The notes beneath the pieces are model-generated. The model had not been told where the DNA came from, made no database searches, and worked only from the letters and a program-made list of their open reading frames with translations. The position numbers were made by a program, and so were the translations under genes. This document shows, in pieces, positions 24,540 to 35,745 of a DNA stretch of 64,000 nt. The stretch comes from Cladopsammia gracilis. Taxonomy: Eukaryota; Cnidaria; Anthozoa; Scleractinia; Dendrophylliidae. How positions within the stretch are numbered: position 1 is the stretch's first letter; each line of letters starts with the position of its first letter. Where the stretch lies: positions 467,001 to 531,000 of the forward strand of contig JAJGOT010000039.1 of NCBI GenBank assembly GCA_022457155.1, given 5' to 3'.

Positions 24540-25132
24540 CCCTTTCGCTTTCAAAGTCGACATTTGGAGCAGCAGACATTGCACCACTTGTGACGTCATC
24601 AATCTCTACGTTGCCAGATAATTTTGATGCAGATAATTTAGATACAGCGAGGATAGATACATGCACACGTGCCTCCACTTTGATTATGGACCAAATTCTA
24701 GCAGAGTTATTTGAAAAAAATATGTTCAAATATTGGTGCAAAATTAGGTGGTAAATTAGGTCAATACCCCTGCAATTGAACAATGTTTCATTTCCAGCGT
24801 TTTTAGCGCTTATGCCAAACCTTTTCCAGCCGATAGAAAGGTAATAGAGAGTAGAAGATAGGAAGAGAAGAAAAGGGGAGAAAAAGGGAAAGTAAAAGAA
24901 GCAAAAAATAATCGGAAAGGTTCCGCAAAAAAAACCAAGTCTTTTTGGCTTATGCGCATGCGCTAAACCTAAAAATTACACTTTTCAAGACGGAATCTAG
25001 TTCATACTGTAGCGTGAGTGTAGCAAATTGCTTTTGTAGCAAGGTTTGTTGACATTTGGCCATGTTGCTCCCAAAAAACCGATTTAACGGTAAAAAAATA
25101 CCCTTTTTTAAAAAAATTCAGCCTTGAAAGGG
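24540..25132. mobile_element. 593-bp MITE with TTAA ends
   Basis: The ends are short inverted repeats (CCCTTTCGCTTTCAA and, on the other strand, CCCTTTCAAGGC). TTAA flanks both (24,536-24,539 and 25,133-25,136). No transposase is present. Confidence 0.6.
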
Positions 25133-25204
25133 TTAACTCCTGTTAATACAATGGTGTTTTAACATCATTTCTTCTGTTGAAGAACAAAACGTAAATGTTC
25201 AACT

Positions 25205-27294
25205 TTATGGAAATGATTGTGATCTAACAGAAGTACTATCATCTAGAACAGGAGAGTCACTTTCTGTTTTTTGATAAATCAGCAATTCCACATCAGTAAT
25301 CCTTTTAACCTCCCTCTTAGTTATATCCCTGTAATTAATTTCAGAATCCTGCACATCAATCTTTACATGGTCATCTTTCACCAATGCCTTTGCCAATGGT
25401 AGTTTGATTTGGTATTTTCCTTTTGATCTGTACTTGACGTTTAAGGCTTTTCTTAGTGGCAATAAGTGCTTTTTAACTGTAAGAAAATGAACAGAAACAA
25501 CACCAAAAAATACAAGTATGATAGTCTTCTGATTTAGCAGACATGTCTTCAATGTTGCTACATGTACTTGGTTCCGGTTCAACATCATCCTCATCAGCTA
25601 TAAGAAAGAAATGTAAAAATCCACATGGTCAACAACAGTCTCTGTGATCATGCATATGTTGCATCACTTAGTCTAATGCTAGTTTTTATTTTGACTCTAA
25701 TCTTGGATTAGTGTAATTTTGCATTGAGACAGTTGGTGCTGGTTACATACATAGTGAATACATTGCTTGTTTTCATTATGATAGTTGCACAGTACAATGA
25801 TACATACTTTCAGTTGGTGTACTGGTACTTCATGGAGAAACTGATGCAGTTGAATTGCTGTCTGAAGTACTTCCCTCACTTGGTGATTCAAGTCTTAACT
25901 TTGCACGTACAGCTGGCTTGTAAGAGATCTAAAACATACAAGATCAATATTAAGTCTGATGGGGCTAGGCAGTTCCATAAAGGCAGTTATTGTTACTTAT
26001 TCAGTGACCTGATAACATATTGCAATAATAATTGGCACAACCATTACATGTACAACACATGTAATCCATATCCCGAAAGGCCCAACAATTGACCCCCCTC
26101 CTCCCCCCTCCCCCCCCCCCCAAAAAAAAAAAGTTTAGTGATTTCTGGTTTGATAAGAACTTGTGTGTGCTTGGAGTACAAAAGTGGTGCTCCTTTTTTA
26201 AGTCTGTTTCAGTGAAAATACTGTAACTGGAAACTATTTGTCACTGCCAATTCACTGCTGATGTGTTGAAGGATTTCTTACGCAGTAGTAATATAACCAT
26301 TACCTCATAGTCAAATCCATCCTCAATCTTTAGATTTTTTTTATGGAACTTCTGTAATGCATGAATCCTGATAGCATCTGGAACAGACACATTAATTTTT
26401 TCTTTTAGTAACAGAAATAAGCTCGTCTTTCACAATGGAAGTTATAAAGCCAATGACTGTCTTGACTATGATATAATCCTGTAAATCAAATCCTATTTCT
26501 GGGATTGAGCATGTTGGCTCCATTCACATACACTTCTTCCATTTTCATCCTGGCACTTGTGTTTTCTTTCACATGTATTTTTACATTTCCAGTCCAAAGT
26601 AGGTGAGCTTCCTGATCGATCTGAAGAATGAAGGATCTCTAATGTAAGACATCTAAGTGAAAAGTGCAGAATAAAATGCATGATTTTCTACAGCAACCTT
26701 TCTTTGATGATAAATAGATTCGCTGTAAAATAATATGACAAGTTTTATCAACTTATACAAGTATACTCCCAAATTAAACAAATATTCAAAACATAACTGG
26801 CAATCTAAGAATAACTTCAACCAGGATAAATAACATGGCACTTAAGTTTTGACAAATATCTGTGATGTCAACATGTAGGTGTGGAATTTCCAAAAGAAAG
26901 GCAGCTAAAGACTTACTTTTCCAGATAACATGCTTTATCGTTTGCTTTCCAAGTGGACCTGTCTGCCTTCATTGGTTATTTTCTTTTTCCACACCAGGCC
27001 AGTAACTATTGAAATATGAATATATAACGTTACCAACAAATTCAAGGTGAACTATACAACTGTACTACACCAAGTGATCAGATGACTGGTACTGAGAAAA
27101 GCAAAATGTATAAACAAATACAACCAAGAAACATCTATCACCTTCTGATTTGGTGCAAGCTTTCTCCACCTGTATACATGTGAGCTCCTTTATTTTCTCA
27201 AATACTTCCAACCTCTTTCCCATGGTGTTAAGTCCAGTATCTTTCAAGTCTGCTTTTTCTAGGCGATACAGTGCCTTTCCAGTTACATTCTCAG
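25205..27294 (-). pseudogene. Possible multi-exon gene with a SAM-like segment
   Basis: Several open segments with plausible splice sites lie in order on the minus strand. The first (27,142-27,294) reads ENVTGKALYRLEKADLKD and then GKRLEVFEKIKEL, which matches the C-terminal half of a SAM domain. A 42-bp exon (26,917-26,958) keeps the phase. Later segments lie near 26,300-26,640 (DAIRIHALQKFHKK, ending at a GT donor), 25,800-25,930 (Ser/Thr-rich, one stop) and 25,205-25,600 (acidic, then basic). Frame changes between segments suggest a decayed gene or wrongly guessed splice sites. SAM domains usually mediate protein-protein contacts. The rest is unrecognised. Confidence 0.45.
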
Positions 27295-27299
27295 CTGTT

Positions 27300-28455
27300 A
27301 AGGAAAGAGTACAGGATCAATGTTGGAAGCATGGAAGCCCTCCAGTTAAAAAAATCTTTCCATTCTAAAATACATACAAGCCTTCAAACATGGCTGAAGG
27401 CAACACTTAGCCACGGCAAATGGTATTCTGGTTGGAAATCTGAAACCTACCTTTCTCTCAGAGGCTACTCAAATGAATTCAATATGTCAACACAAGAGCT
27501 TTGCAAGGGACAAATCATGACAGCATCATTGAGGTGGCAGAAGAATGTCTAAGTGTATATTTTACTAATCCAGCCAGAGTTGGTGGAATGTTATACAGAC
27601 TGGGTGAACATATTGTTTACACATTGCCTCTTGGTGGTCAAGAAAATATTTTTACCTTGACTAAACTTTTAAGGGTTAAATTTAAAAAATGAGTGTCATC
27701 TTTTTGGGGAGTGTTTGGAACACCGATGCTGGAAGTCACCGATGGGGCAAGGGTGCCTTGCTGAGGCCAGCTGGTAGTGATGTAACAGTACCCTCATCGT
27801 GTATTCAACACAAGGTTATGCTTTACCCAGAACCTGATAATCTTACTGATCCCAGCTTTTATGTATGTATGTATGGATTTCAAGAGTAGTCACTTTCCAG
27901 TTACTAGCGTGATTGTTCCCATGTATGCTGAAGTTGGGGAAATGATACTGGTGAAGGGAGATGACCCTGAGCACTGGTTCTTTCTGTTTGGCAAAGAAAC
28001 AATGTCAATCAAGCACATTTTTATGCCCCCCCCCCCCCCCCTCGCTGGGGCAGGCAGTACGGTTTATGGGTTCGTGAGGGGACGCAGTCTCAACTAGTTC
28101 ACTTCAAGAGCATCACTGGCCCATCTTCAGGAACTTAGCGGTCTGGTGGAAGTTTGTACAAAGAGGATTGAAGATACAATAGCAAGATTAGCAATGTCGA
28201 GAAACATTACCAACATGCCACATCAATTTCCTAACATCAAAACAGTATTTTTTCAGTTATACAATCCCAGACTGGTCCCAACAATTTCCCATGATATTTT
28301 CCAATATTTGGATAAACATTCCTGTTTTCATAACAAGATTGTTGCAATAAAAAAAGTTGCTTTAAAATGGTCAAAAATGCTCTTACTTTAAGTGTAAGAG
28401 TCGCTGTTCTGTTGTGGGGTATTAAATATTACCCTTCCACCAAGAGTTGTGCATG
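27300..28455. other. Unassigned stretch with weak coding potential
   Basis: Plus-strand frames at 27,689-27,889 and 27,861-28,097 appear to continue each other after a frameshift (SHFPVTSVIVPMYAEVG, then a C-run, then QLVHFKSITGPSSG). They may be the tail of an old mobile-element ORF, but I cannot name a family. A C-run lies at about 28,027-28,041. Confidence 0.35.
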
Positions 28456-28989
28456 GCGTCATTCTTGAGATTCGTTATCAAATGTTTCCATTAAACCTTG
28501 GATGAGTTCATCATCGACATTGCTCAGTTGGTATCTTTTGAATCCGTAGGGGTGGGAATGGAAAGTGGTGGGATCCACTACTCATTTGTCAAAGACCAAT
28601 TTATAGCATTTGATTTCAGATTGGGTCAGAAGTTTCTTGGTTTCCTGGTCTCGTATGATTTTAGAGGGATTCCAGACGGGGATGTCATGTGGCTTCACTT
28701 GGGGGTGTTGCAGTTCGGCTTTCACGTTGTCTTTGAGGATGTCTAAATTGAGTTGCTGTTGCCCTCGACTGTTGAGACTAAAGCCATGCACTTTGCACTC
28801 TACTTTGCCCTGGTTGGTCTTGTACCCATAATTTTTGGGGCCGGCAGCAGCAAATTCGATGATGATGTCGTCTTTGTCGAGTTCATTGGTGAATTGACCC
28901 AGGTAGTTGCCGAGAGGAAGTTTGGGGAGTCTGGGAAACCAATGGTAAATGAGGGAATCTGTGTCAAAGTACAACACCTGTTGCGGTTG

Positions 28990-29710
28990 TACATACATAC
29001 ATACATACATACATGCACTTTATTTTACAACGCTAGCCACTACAACTATATACAATAGCTGGTTTCCAAGCGGGGCGTTTAACAAATATGTATATTACAA
29101 AATAAAATAAAAGCAATTTACAATTAGGAGAAAATATTCAGCATAACTCAGTGGCAGGCATAGAGGCTACACTACGTTTAAACTGAGATAGTGTGTTTGC
29201 CTTTTTAGCCTCAATCGGTAGGCTGTTCCAGAGCATAGCACCTCTATATTTGAAACTACGCTTTAGATAGTTGGTTTTCGGCCTTGGAAGTACCAGGTCT
29301 GTATCAAGATTTCATAGATTATATTGAGTTTGATTTTCAGATAGTCTTGTAAAGGACTCTCTTAAATATGGAGCATTTTGATTATTCATTGTTTTATACA
29401 TTAAGGTTGATTTAATTTGAGTTCGCCTATCTTGGAGAGTTTTCCAGTCTAAACACTCGATTACATCCCTTGAAGGAGTCTCATAGCCCGCACCGGTAAT
29501 TACTCTGGCCGCACGAGATTGCAACCTCTGTATTCTGTCTTTAAGGCCTTTGCCACATGTGTCCCACAAGGGGGAGCAATAATCAAAATATGGTTGTATT
29601 AGGGCTTGGTATATTGATTCAAGTGAAGAGGTTGGGACAAACGGCTTAATTCGTCGCAAAGCAGCAATCCCTCACTTGTTTTCTTACAAATACCATCAAT
29701 GTGGTTTTGT
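28990..29710 (-). mobile_element. 5'-truncated LINE inserted in PolB copy A
   Basis: A non-LTR reverse transcriptase C-terminus is readable at 29,312-29,659 (PYFDYCSPLWDTCG, LQSRAARVITGA). It is followed by a 3' UTR and a (CATA)n tract at about 28,990-29,012. The polymerase homology stops and restarts on either side. The sequence differs from the two LINE fragments at 18.9-20.2 kb. Confidence 0.78.
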
Positions 29711-29870
29711 GGTTTTGATGCCTTTGTACAATTTCAAACCCGACCCAGCACGTAGTGAAGCAAGCCACAAAGATGTTGGGTTGAATGGATGCGCTTTCCT
29801 CTCGACTGTCATGAACCACATCTTGGGGGTTGCGTGATGATGATGGGGTGTCCTTCAGGGTAATTGCAGT

Positions 29871-29963
29871 TATATTCTAATTCGCTGCCCCGCTCAACCG
29901 AATACAAAACATTTATCATGTAATAGGCAACCACTATTGGGGTGTGTCAACACGAGCCGTATG
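29871..29963 (-). repeat. Split direct repeat B2
   Basis: It starts TATATTCTAATTCGCTGCC on the plus strand and repeats at 30,339-30,431 (B1). It forms the 3' terminus of the element. Confidence 0.85.
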
Positions 29964-30184
29964 TAACCCTCTTTATTATGTCTTTACAATCAAAACTACA
30001 AGATAATAAATATTACAAACAATTTGAAAAATACCGAAAACTCAACATACAACTAGATAGTAACTACCGATGTAGTGTAAAGCTAAACAAAAAATCTGAA
30101 CATATGCATGTATAATACTAATACAATAAATATATCAATTCTTATAGTGGCTTGCAAATACAATAAACCTTACTCATTGGGTAT

Positions 30185-30431
30185 TTAATTTAGAGGGTGA
30201 ATGGACGGTCGTAAGACTCGAATGAATATGAATGAAAGCACCACGATATATATACCAACGCCCCACTAATGAAGCATTGTGTAAACATGGCACATAACAC
30301 CCCAGAGACGGGGTTACATAACCCATGATAAATACATTTATATTCTAATTCGCTGCCCCGCTCAACCGAATACAAAACATTTATCATGTAATAGGCAACC
30401 ACTATTGGGGTGTGTCAACACGAGCCGTATG
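30185..30431 (-). repeat. Adjoining split direct repeats A2 and B1
   Basis: A2 (30,185-30,339) matches A1 at 34,628-34,780, and B1 (30,339-30,431) matches B2. Their junction is where a circular intermediate would be closed in the model for this class. Confidence 0.85.
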
Positions 30432-30454
30432 CAAACTAAAAGAACGGGAAAAAA

Positions 30455-31507
30455 TTAAATACCCAATGACAAAGAAACAGACAACAGCGCTTGAACATTG
30501 TCCTTGATGTAGCCATCCTTGGCTCTATTCGATTTCCATCGCCCATGCCTTTTAAACAATCTATCAGTGACTTGGGCATTAGCTGCGGCAGAGGCACCTC
30601 CAGCTCTAAGGCTATGAATACCGTAATCATGTTTGGGAAGGCCAATGTCATCAAAAGTGCCCAGCACTATCTCGCGCGCTGTAGAGTAGGACAATGGATC
30701 AGAACTGTGGAATTTGTAAGATCTGTTACTACTGCAAAAAGTGAGGGAACAAAAAATAAAATCTTCACCATCTACTGGAAAAGAAGCGGCTGCAAAATAT
30801 CGTAAAGCTAACAGAACAGGACAAGTAGACTTGAAAGTTTTAGCAATAAGAACCCAAGCCCCGTCTCTATAGATGTCCGTCTTACTACGTTGAACGAAAA
30901 TTCTCATAAAAGAATCCTCAAATTGAAAATCACACCTGCGTAATTGCACTAACTCGTTAAAGCGAAAAAATCCTGCATAACCTAAAACACACAACATGAG
31001 AACTCGTAAATCAGCTAAACTAGCAGAGGTGGAACCATAATGAGCAACTAAGCGTTGAATGATGACCAGAGTCACCGGTTCTTTCTTTTTAACCGGAACA
31101 CTAAGAAGCCTTCTTGTGGATTCTATTAATGGCAACACGAATGGTGAATTACATGGGTCAGGCTGACCCGCTAAATCATTAACCCATTTAAGGCCATAAT
31201 GAACTTCATCAATAATGCTACAAGAAACAGATTCCTGAATTAAACTAAGAAAAAACAAAGAAACATACACACTAGACGCGGGAAATATTACAATTTCTTT
31301 GAACTGCGAAGCCCACTTTCTCCACGCGTTGAAGCCTCTCTCGTATTTCTTCGTGGTGGTGGCAGCTTTACTTTGAAGAAGAACTGCTGGGAGATCTTGA
31401 AGCAATGCCTTGAGGTGACCGTCTTCAATATGTTGAAAATTAGGCTGCAAGGCGCTTTCGACAACATCTATGAGAATGAAAACAACAATACACTGGAAAC
31501 AAAACAA
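30455..31507 (-). CDS. Tyrosine recombinase of the DIRS/Ngaro-type element
   Basis: An open frame of 350 residues encodes a phage-integrase-fold recombinase, the enzyme YR retroelements use in place of a DDE integrase. The catalytic set is complete: R in FRFNEL (about residue 182), HSLR (298-301), HGRW (321) and Y in KDGYI (333). The N-terminal half is the SAM-like core-binding domain (TTKKYERGFNAWRKW). It is the last gene of the element, just upstream of B1. No stop or frameshift is seen, unlike the RT in the same element. The annotated start is a non-canonical first codon region, so the exact N-terminus is uncertain. It may still be functional. Confidence 0.85.
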   Translation of the reverse strand: MFCFQCIVVFILIDVVESALQPNFQHIEDGHLKALLQDLPAVLLQSKAATTTKKYERGFNAWRKWASQFKEIVIFPASSVYVSLFFLSLIQESVSCSIIDEVHYGLKWVNDLAGQPDPCNSPFVLPLIESTRRLLSVPVKKKEPVTLVIIQRLVAHYGSTSASLADLRVLMLCVLGYAGFFRFNELVQLRRCDFQFEDSFMRIFVQRSKTDIYRDGAWVLIAKTFKSTCPVLLALRYFAAASFPVDGEDFIFCSLTFCSSNRSYKFHSSDPLSYSTAREIVLGTFDDIGLPKHDYGIHSLRAGGASAAANAQVTDRLFKRHGRWKSNRAKDGYIKDNVQALLSVSLSLGI

Positions 31508-31744
31508 ATCAGGAAAAACATGTCAATTAAATTCGACTCTAACTGCACTCAGTGTGCGAAATTCCTCCACGCCACTCGGCGAATTCCATCTGTGGAAGAA
31601 AAACAAGCCACTCGGCAAACTAGTTTCATTCGAAACATTATGAACAAACTGACAACACCACTAGAACTCGTAAGCCGAAACACAAATCGGTGAATCGCAA
31701 CCGGGATCAAAAGCCACTCGGCATAAAGGCACTAATTGCCGAGA

Positions 31745-33794
31745 TCAAAAGCCATTCGGCATAAAGGCACTAAGTGCTACGACCCCTACTAGCATAAATT
31801 CTGACAACCAGTACTTCACTATTACAGTTGTCGGAGCCAAGGAGTGACTCCTTGTAACATCCAAGGGCCAATATCCCTGAGGGGTCTGGGAAGTAAATGG
31901 ACTCAACGACGTATGGTTGATATTCAACCGCGCTAGTAAATAGAAAAGGCCAAAATGCATTTGACGGCCAATAAGGCATGACTAAAGTATCCACAGCACT
32001 GCATACAAGGAGGTGCTGGATCACTCTTATAATGCAATTTACTGGCGGAACCAGCCAATTATTCTGTCCTGTCCATGAGAGTGAAAATGCATCAACAGCT
32101 TCGGAACCCGGTACACGAAACCTAGAATTAAATCTGGGAAGATGGGCATTAGATGCACTTGCAAACCTGTCGACGGTATGAGGGCCCCAAATTTGATCTA
32201 AGTGCGCAAAAAACCCCGTGGTAGTGTACCAGTCATCAAAATCTACAATATTGCTGATTGCATCAGCACAAACGTTAAGCTCCCTGGGAACCCATAGAGG
32301 AACAAATGTAACATTATAAATTCAACAAAAATCGAAAATATCAAGTGCAATATCCTGCAATTCTGCGTTAGGACTCCCTATATCTACAATACGGACAGCC
32401 CCCTGGTTGTCAGAATGCCAATTAACTGACTTGCCCTGAACTAAGGCTTTAAATGACGTTAAAGCAAAATGGACAGCCTTAAGTTCTCTCCACGTAGAGC
32501 TCTTTGCCGCCTCACATGGGCTCCACATGCGATGGCAAACTTCATTAGTGCCAACAAGATAAGCACCACAGGCTACATTACTGGCATCTGAATAGCTAAT
32601 TAAACAAGGCACCTGATAAGGCAAAATAGCTCTAGAATTGAGGCTAACAATATGGTTTTTCCAAAAGAATATTTCTGAAAGGCAGTCATTATGAAGCCCG
32701 ATATTAAAACGGGAATCCCATGAAGATCTGGAATCTGACCTTGTAAAGAAAACGGGTCTTAAGACGAGTCAAATTACCCAAGACCGGTGACATGGACATA
32801 ACGTGACCTGCGATAGAGGCACAATCCCAAGCAGTAACGTACGGACCGGATTGAAGAAATTTATCTATAAGAGTGATGAAATTAGAAACACGCCTGTCTG
32901 TAATAGAAATTGAACCGGAAACAAGATTCCAGTTCAAACCCAACCAAACGAGTGACTGGGTAGGTTCCCATAGCGATTTGGTCGAATTAGCCACAAACCC
33001 TGCATAACTCAAGGATGTTTGCACAAACGAATGCCCCTTGGCTGCAATTTGGAATGATTCTCCCTTGCCACACCCGTCATCGAGAAACACAACTATTTGA
33101 ACACCATTAAATCTCCAAAACTTAACAAGCAGTCTGAGGCACTTGGTAAAAATGTATGGTGCTGAACTAAGACCAAAAGGAAGAACTGTGAAACAAAAAT
33201 ATTTGACAGTACCGGAAAAAAAAACAAGAAAAACCCAAAAATGTCTGATGATCAGGGAAAATATCGAAATGGTGATAACCAGATTTAAGATCAAAACTAA
33301 AAAGGAAATCACCCGTGTTAACATATGATAACAAAACTCTCCAATCTTCACACTTAAACTTCTGCTTCCAAATAGACTGATTGACATGACGCAAGTCAAG
33401 AATAAGTCTTTTCTTCCCTGACGATTGTATGGACACAGAAAGGGGATTAACAACATGTGGGACAAAAGGCACCTCAACAACTACGTGATTGCTGACTAAC
33501 TCAGAAATGGCTGACTCGACAAAAGATGCATGATCCAAAGCTGACCTATTGTTAGAAAAAATCGCCTTACAAGGTGTACCAATGAATGGAATCCAATAAC
33601 CGAATTTGATTGTATTCGTAACAGTTATTGGCACCAATAGTATACCAATAATCAAGTTTAGCCCTAAGTCTACCCTTAAGTACAGGCAATGCAGAATTCT
33701 GTTCGTATTCAAATAGATTGCGATCATAATCGAAATCGACTAACAAATTAGAGTCGCTTTCTCTAAAAAATGTGGAATTGGAAGGATTAGACAT
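31745..33794 (-). pseudogene. Reverse transcriptase and RNase H of the DIRS/Ngaro-type element
   Basis: The RT part (33,727-32,704) has LILDLRHVNQSIW, FSFDLKSGYHHFDI, LPFGLSSAPYIF and the catalytic FLDDG (the YxDD box with F). The RNase H part (32,624 to about 31,745) has ISYSDASNVACGAY, AAKSSTWRELKA and SDNQGAVRIV, and ends with the WPSNAFWPFLF-type region seen in DIRS proteins. Frameshifts near 33,170-33,480 and 32,640-32,700 and an in-frame TGA at about 32,322 break the frame. It lies between gag and the recombinase, the normal order. Confidence 0.85.
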
Positions 33795-33857
33795 ATCTAA
33801 ACAGTATAATAAATAAACTAAATACTTAACTTGTACAACAAGCTTGTATGTAGGCTC

Positions 33858-34627
33858 CTATTTACCTCCAATAGCTGAAGGAAAACCAGAAACGGACTGA
33901 CCAGAACTTGAGGACCTGAGTTGTGGATTGCCCTTGCACTCGGACCTCCAATGACCTTGTAGACCACATGCGAAACAAATGTCGCCAGGCTTCGCTTTGC
34001 TGGTAGGTCTGAAGGAACAAGAATTAGGCCTGAAGTTTGGTTGATGTTGGCCAACAAACGAAGTGGTGGTGGCAGAAGGTTGAGAAGGGAAATGGCTTTG
34101 CCTGACGGTAGGCTTCGCTTTAGATTGCTGACGCTCTTTACGTTTACGAAGGGCTCTTTGCTCTGCACGTCGAATGCGCTTCTCGTCCTCGGACCCGCTT
34201 GCCAATTCGTCGGATAAATATTCGTTGACTAAATCCCACCCAGCGACGGACTTATCTGCCAATCTGATAAGCTTGTTGCGTTTCCTAATGCCAGAGTCTA
34301 TTTCTTCCAGACAACTTTTAATGACTTCAAATTTTCTTTTGCCAAGAGCTGTAGAAGCCGAGCTAACCTTCTCCGCAAGACCCAAATTGAATAAGAACTG
34401 CTTTTTGTTTCCTTCAAATTTGAAGGTGACTTTAGATTCCTCTTTTAGCTTTTTGGCGATAGCATCAGTATTACTGAAGGAATCCTCTTGAATGTCACGT
34501 TTCAAAACGTTTAACTTCTTATCGAAGTAATCCTTGAATAAAGCGAACGTCGATGCTATATCAGTAGATTCGGGTGGCTGTTCCTGTCCTGCGTTCGTTT
34601 CAGCCGCGTGGGTTTCATTATCCGATA
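33858..34627 (-). CDS. Gag-like protein of the DIRS/Ngaro-type element
   Basis: An open frame of at least 215 residues, with open sequence extending about 40 codons further upstream to about 34,627. It has an acidic coiled N-terminal part, a basic region (RRAEQRALRKRKERQQ) and a CCHC zinc knuckle, CFACGLQGHWRSEC, near the C-terminus. The knuckle would bind nucleic acid in the retroelement particle. No in-frame ATG is visible in the upstream extension, so the true start may be missing or joined by splicing from A1. It is homologous to the remnant at 2.3-2.7 kb. Confidence 0.7.
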
Positions 34628-34780
34628 TAATTTAGAGGGTGAATGGACGGTCGTAAGACTCGAATGAATATGAATGAAGCACCGTGATATATATACCAAC
34701 GCCCCACTAATGAAGCATTGTGTAAACATGGCACATAACACCCCAGAGACGGGGTTACGTAACCCATGATAAATACATTT
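34628..34780 (-). repeat. Split direct repeat A1 (5' end of the DIRS/Ngaro-type element)
   Basis: It matches 30,185-30,339 with a two-base indel and a few changes. It includes the palindrome GGGTTACGTAACCC near its outer end (the other copy has ACATAA there). PolB homology begins directly outside it. Confidence 0.85.
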
Positions 34781-35745
34781 TTTGTTGACCCAGGGATAGA
34801 AGTGTAGTCGCAGTAATGGATTTCTTCTCCGGGCTGGGTCTCGCAGAGGAGTTGAATGGCGTTGGTTTGACCTCCAAAAAAAGCATATCTCGATTCTAAG
34901 CGTTGCACCAATTTCAAGTTGTGGAGGAAATTCTGGATGGTCACATCCGCTTTCTTTTGCACATTCCATTGGCATTCCCACATTTCAACAAGACCATATC
35001 CAGCATCTCGGATGACTTGATTGCATTCCATGGTCGTACCATAAATTGGACGCATGGATATGTCATTGAGTTATTTGTGTCATTGGTCTCGGTTAGGAAA
35101 ATATTCGGGACATCCGTGGAAAAAGCATCCTTGGAATTCGTACACCGTGTTGGTTCGCTTGTCAAATCCATCGCGTGTTCTCCTCTGTTGCCAGCATGTG
35201 CAAGTGAATCTTCCATGCTGTCTCATTCTTGTCTCAATTGATGCTCGATCCAATGCAACTATTCCATAGAAGTGAACGAATGGGGTTTGCTTTTTCCTTT
35301 ACATCCGCAAATGGGTTCGGAAGCAATGGTGTATTCTTGCAGGCATTTCTTGCAGTAGTAGCGGTTGCAGGCTGAGGCAATCGTGATGCATTCTTCCATG
35401 GGGTTGAAATCGGCCAATACTTTGAACTCTTGTTGGAACTGCATGCATCCTTCTTTCAACAGTCGTACATCCGATTTGCAGTAGTCAATGAGTTCTTGTT
35501 GAAAGTTGAAGAGGTAATTCTCATCACATTTAGCTTTGTGCCACTTTTCAAACTCTTGCCTGTGTTCCAGTTTCATTCCCATTGGATCATAGTAATCTTA
35601 TTCTTGGTTCTCTTGGGTGTTGAAAAAATGGGGGAAAAAACCCTTTTTTCAGTTCCTTAAGTGCAAAGGCTTTTGTGAATCCTGAAAGTGACATTTGCAG
35701 GAATGCCATGCTGTCAATGAATTTCAATGACCCCACCACAGGAAA

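Larger units (their letters stand above)
29871..34780 (-). mobile_element. DIRS/Ngaro-type YR retroelement (copy 2) with split direct repeats
   Basis: This minus-strand element carries gag, RT, RNase H and tyrosine recombinase. Its ends are split direct repeats: A1 (34,628-34,780) at the 5' end, then at the 3' end B1 (30,339-30,431), A2 (30,185-30,339) and B2 (29,871-29,963). A copies are about 154 bp with few differences, and B copies are about 93 bp and look identical. The order A1 - genes - B1 A2 - B2 is the arrangement known for PAT/Ngaro-like YR elements. It lies inside PolB copy A, and no target duplication is apparent, as expected for recombinase-mediated insertion. Confidence 0.88.
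28459..35745 (-). pseudogene. Polinton-type DNA polymerase B, copy A, split by two insertions
   Basis: Three blocks of one protein-primed family-B polymerase are seen. The first (35,745 to about 34,781) holds the exonuclease part (KFIDSMAFLQMSLSG, LIDYCKSDVRLL) and a palm fragment ending at CDYTS. The second (about 29,720-29,870) has NYPEGHPIII. The third (28,459-28,989) has motif C, YFDTDSLIY, and the C-terminus to a stop at 28,459-28,461. A DIRS element (29,871-34,780) splits blocks one and two, and a LINE (about 28,990-29,710) splits blocks two and three. There is a TGA at 28,582-28,584 and frameshifts near 35,250 and 35,590. The N-terminal part is missing. PolB replicates Polinton/Maverick or adintovirus-like elements. 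This copy is dead. Confidence 0.82.

Noticed and set aside
28027..28041. Poly-C run as a functional site
   Set aside because: A plain homopolymer, and similar C or G runs occur at several places in the window.
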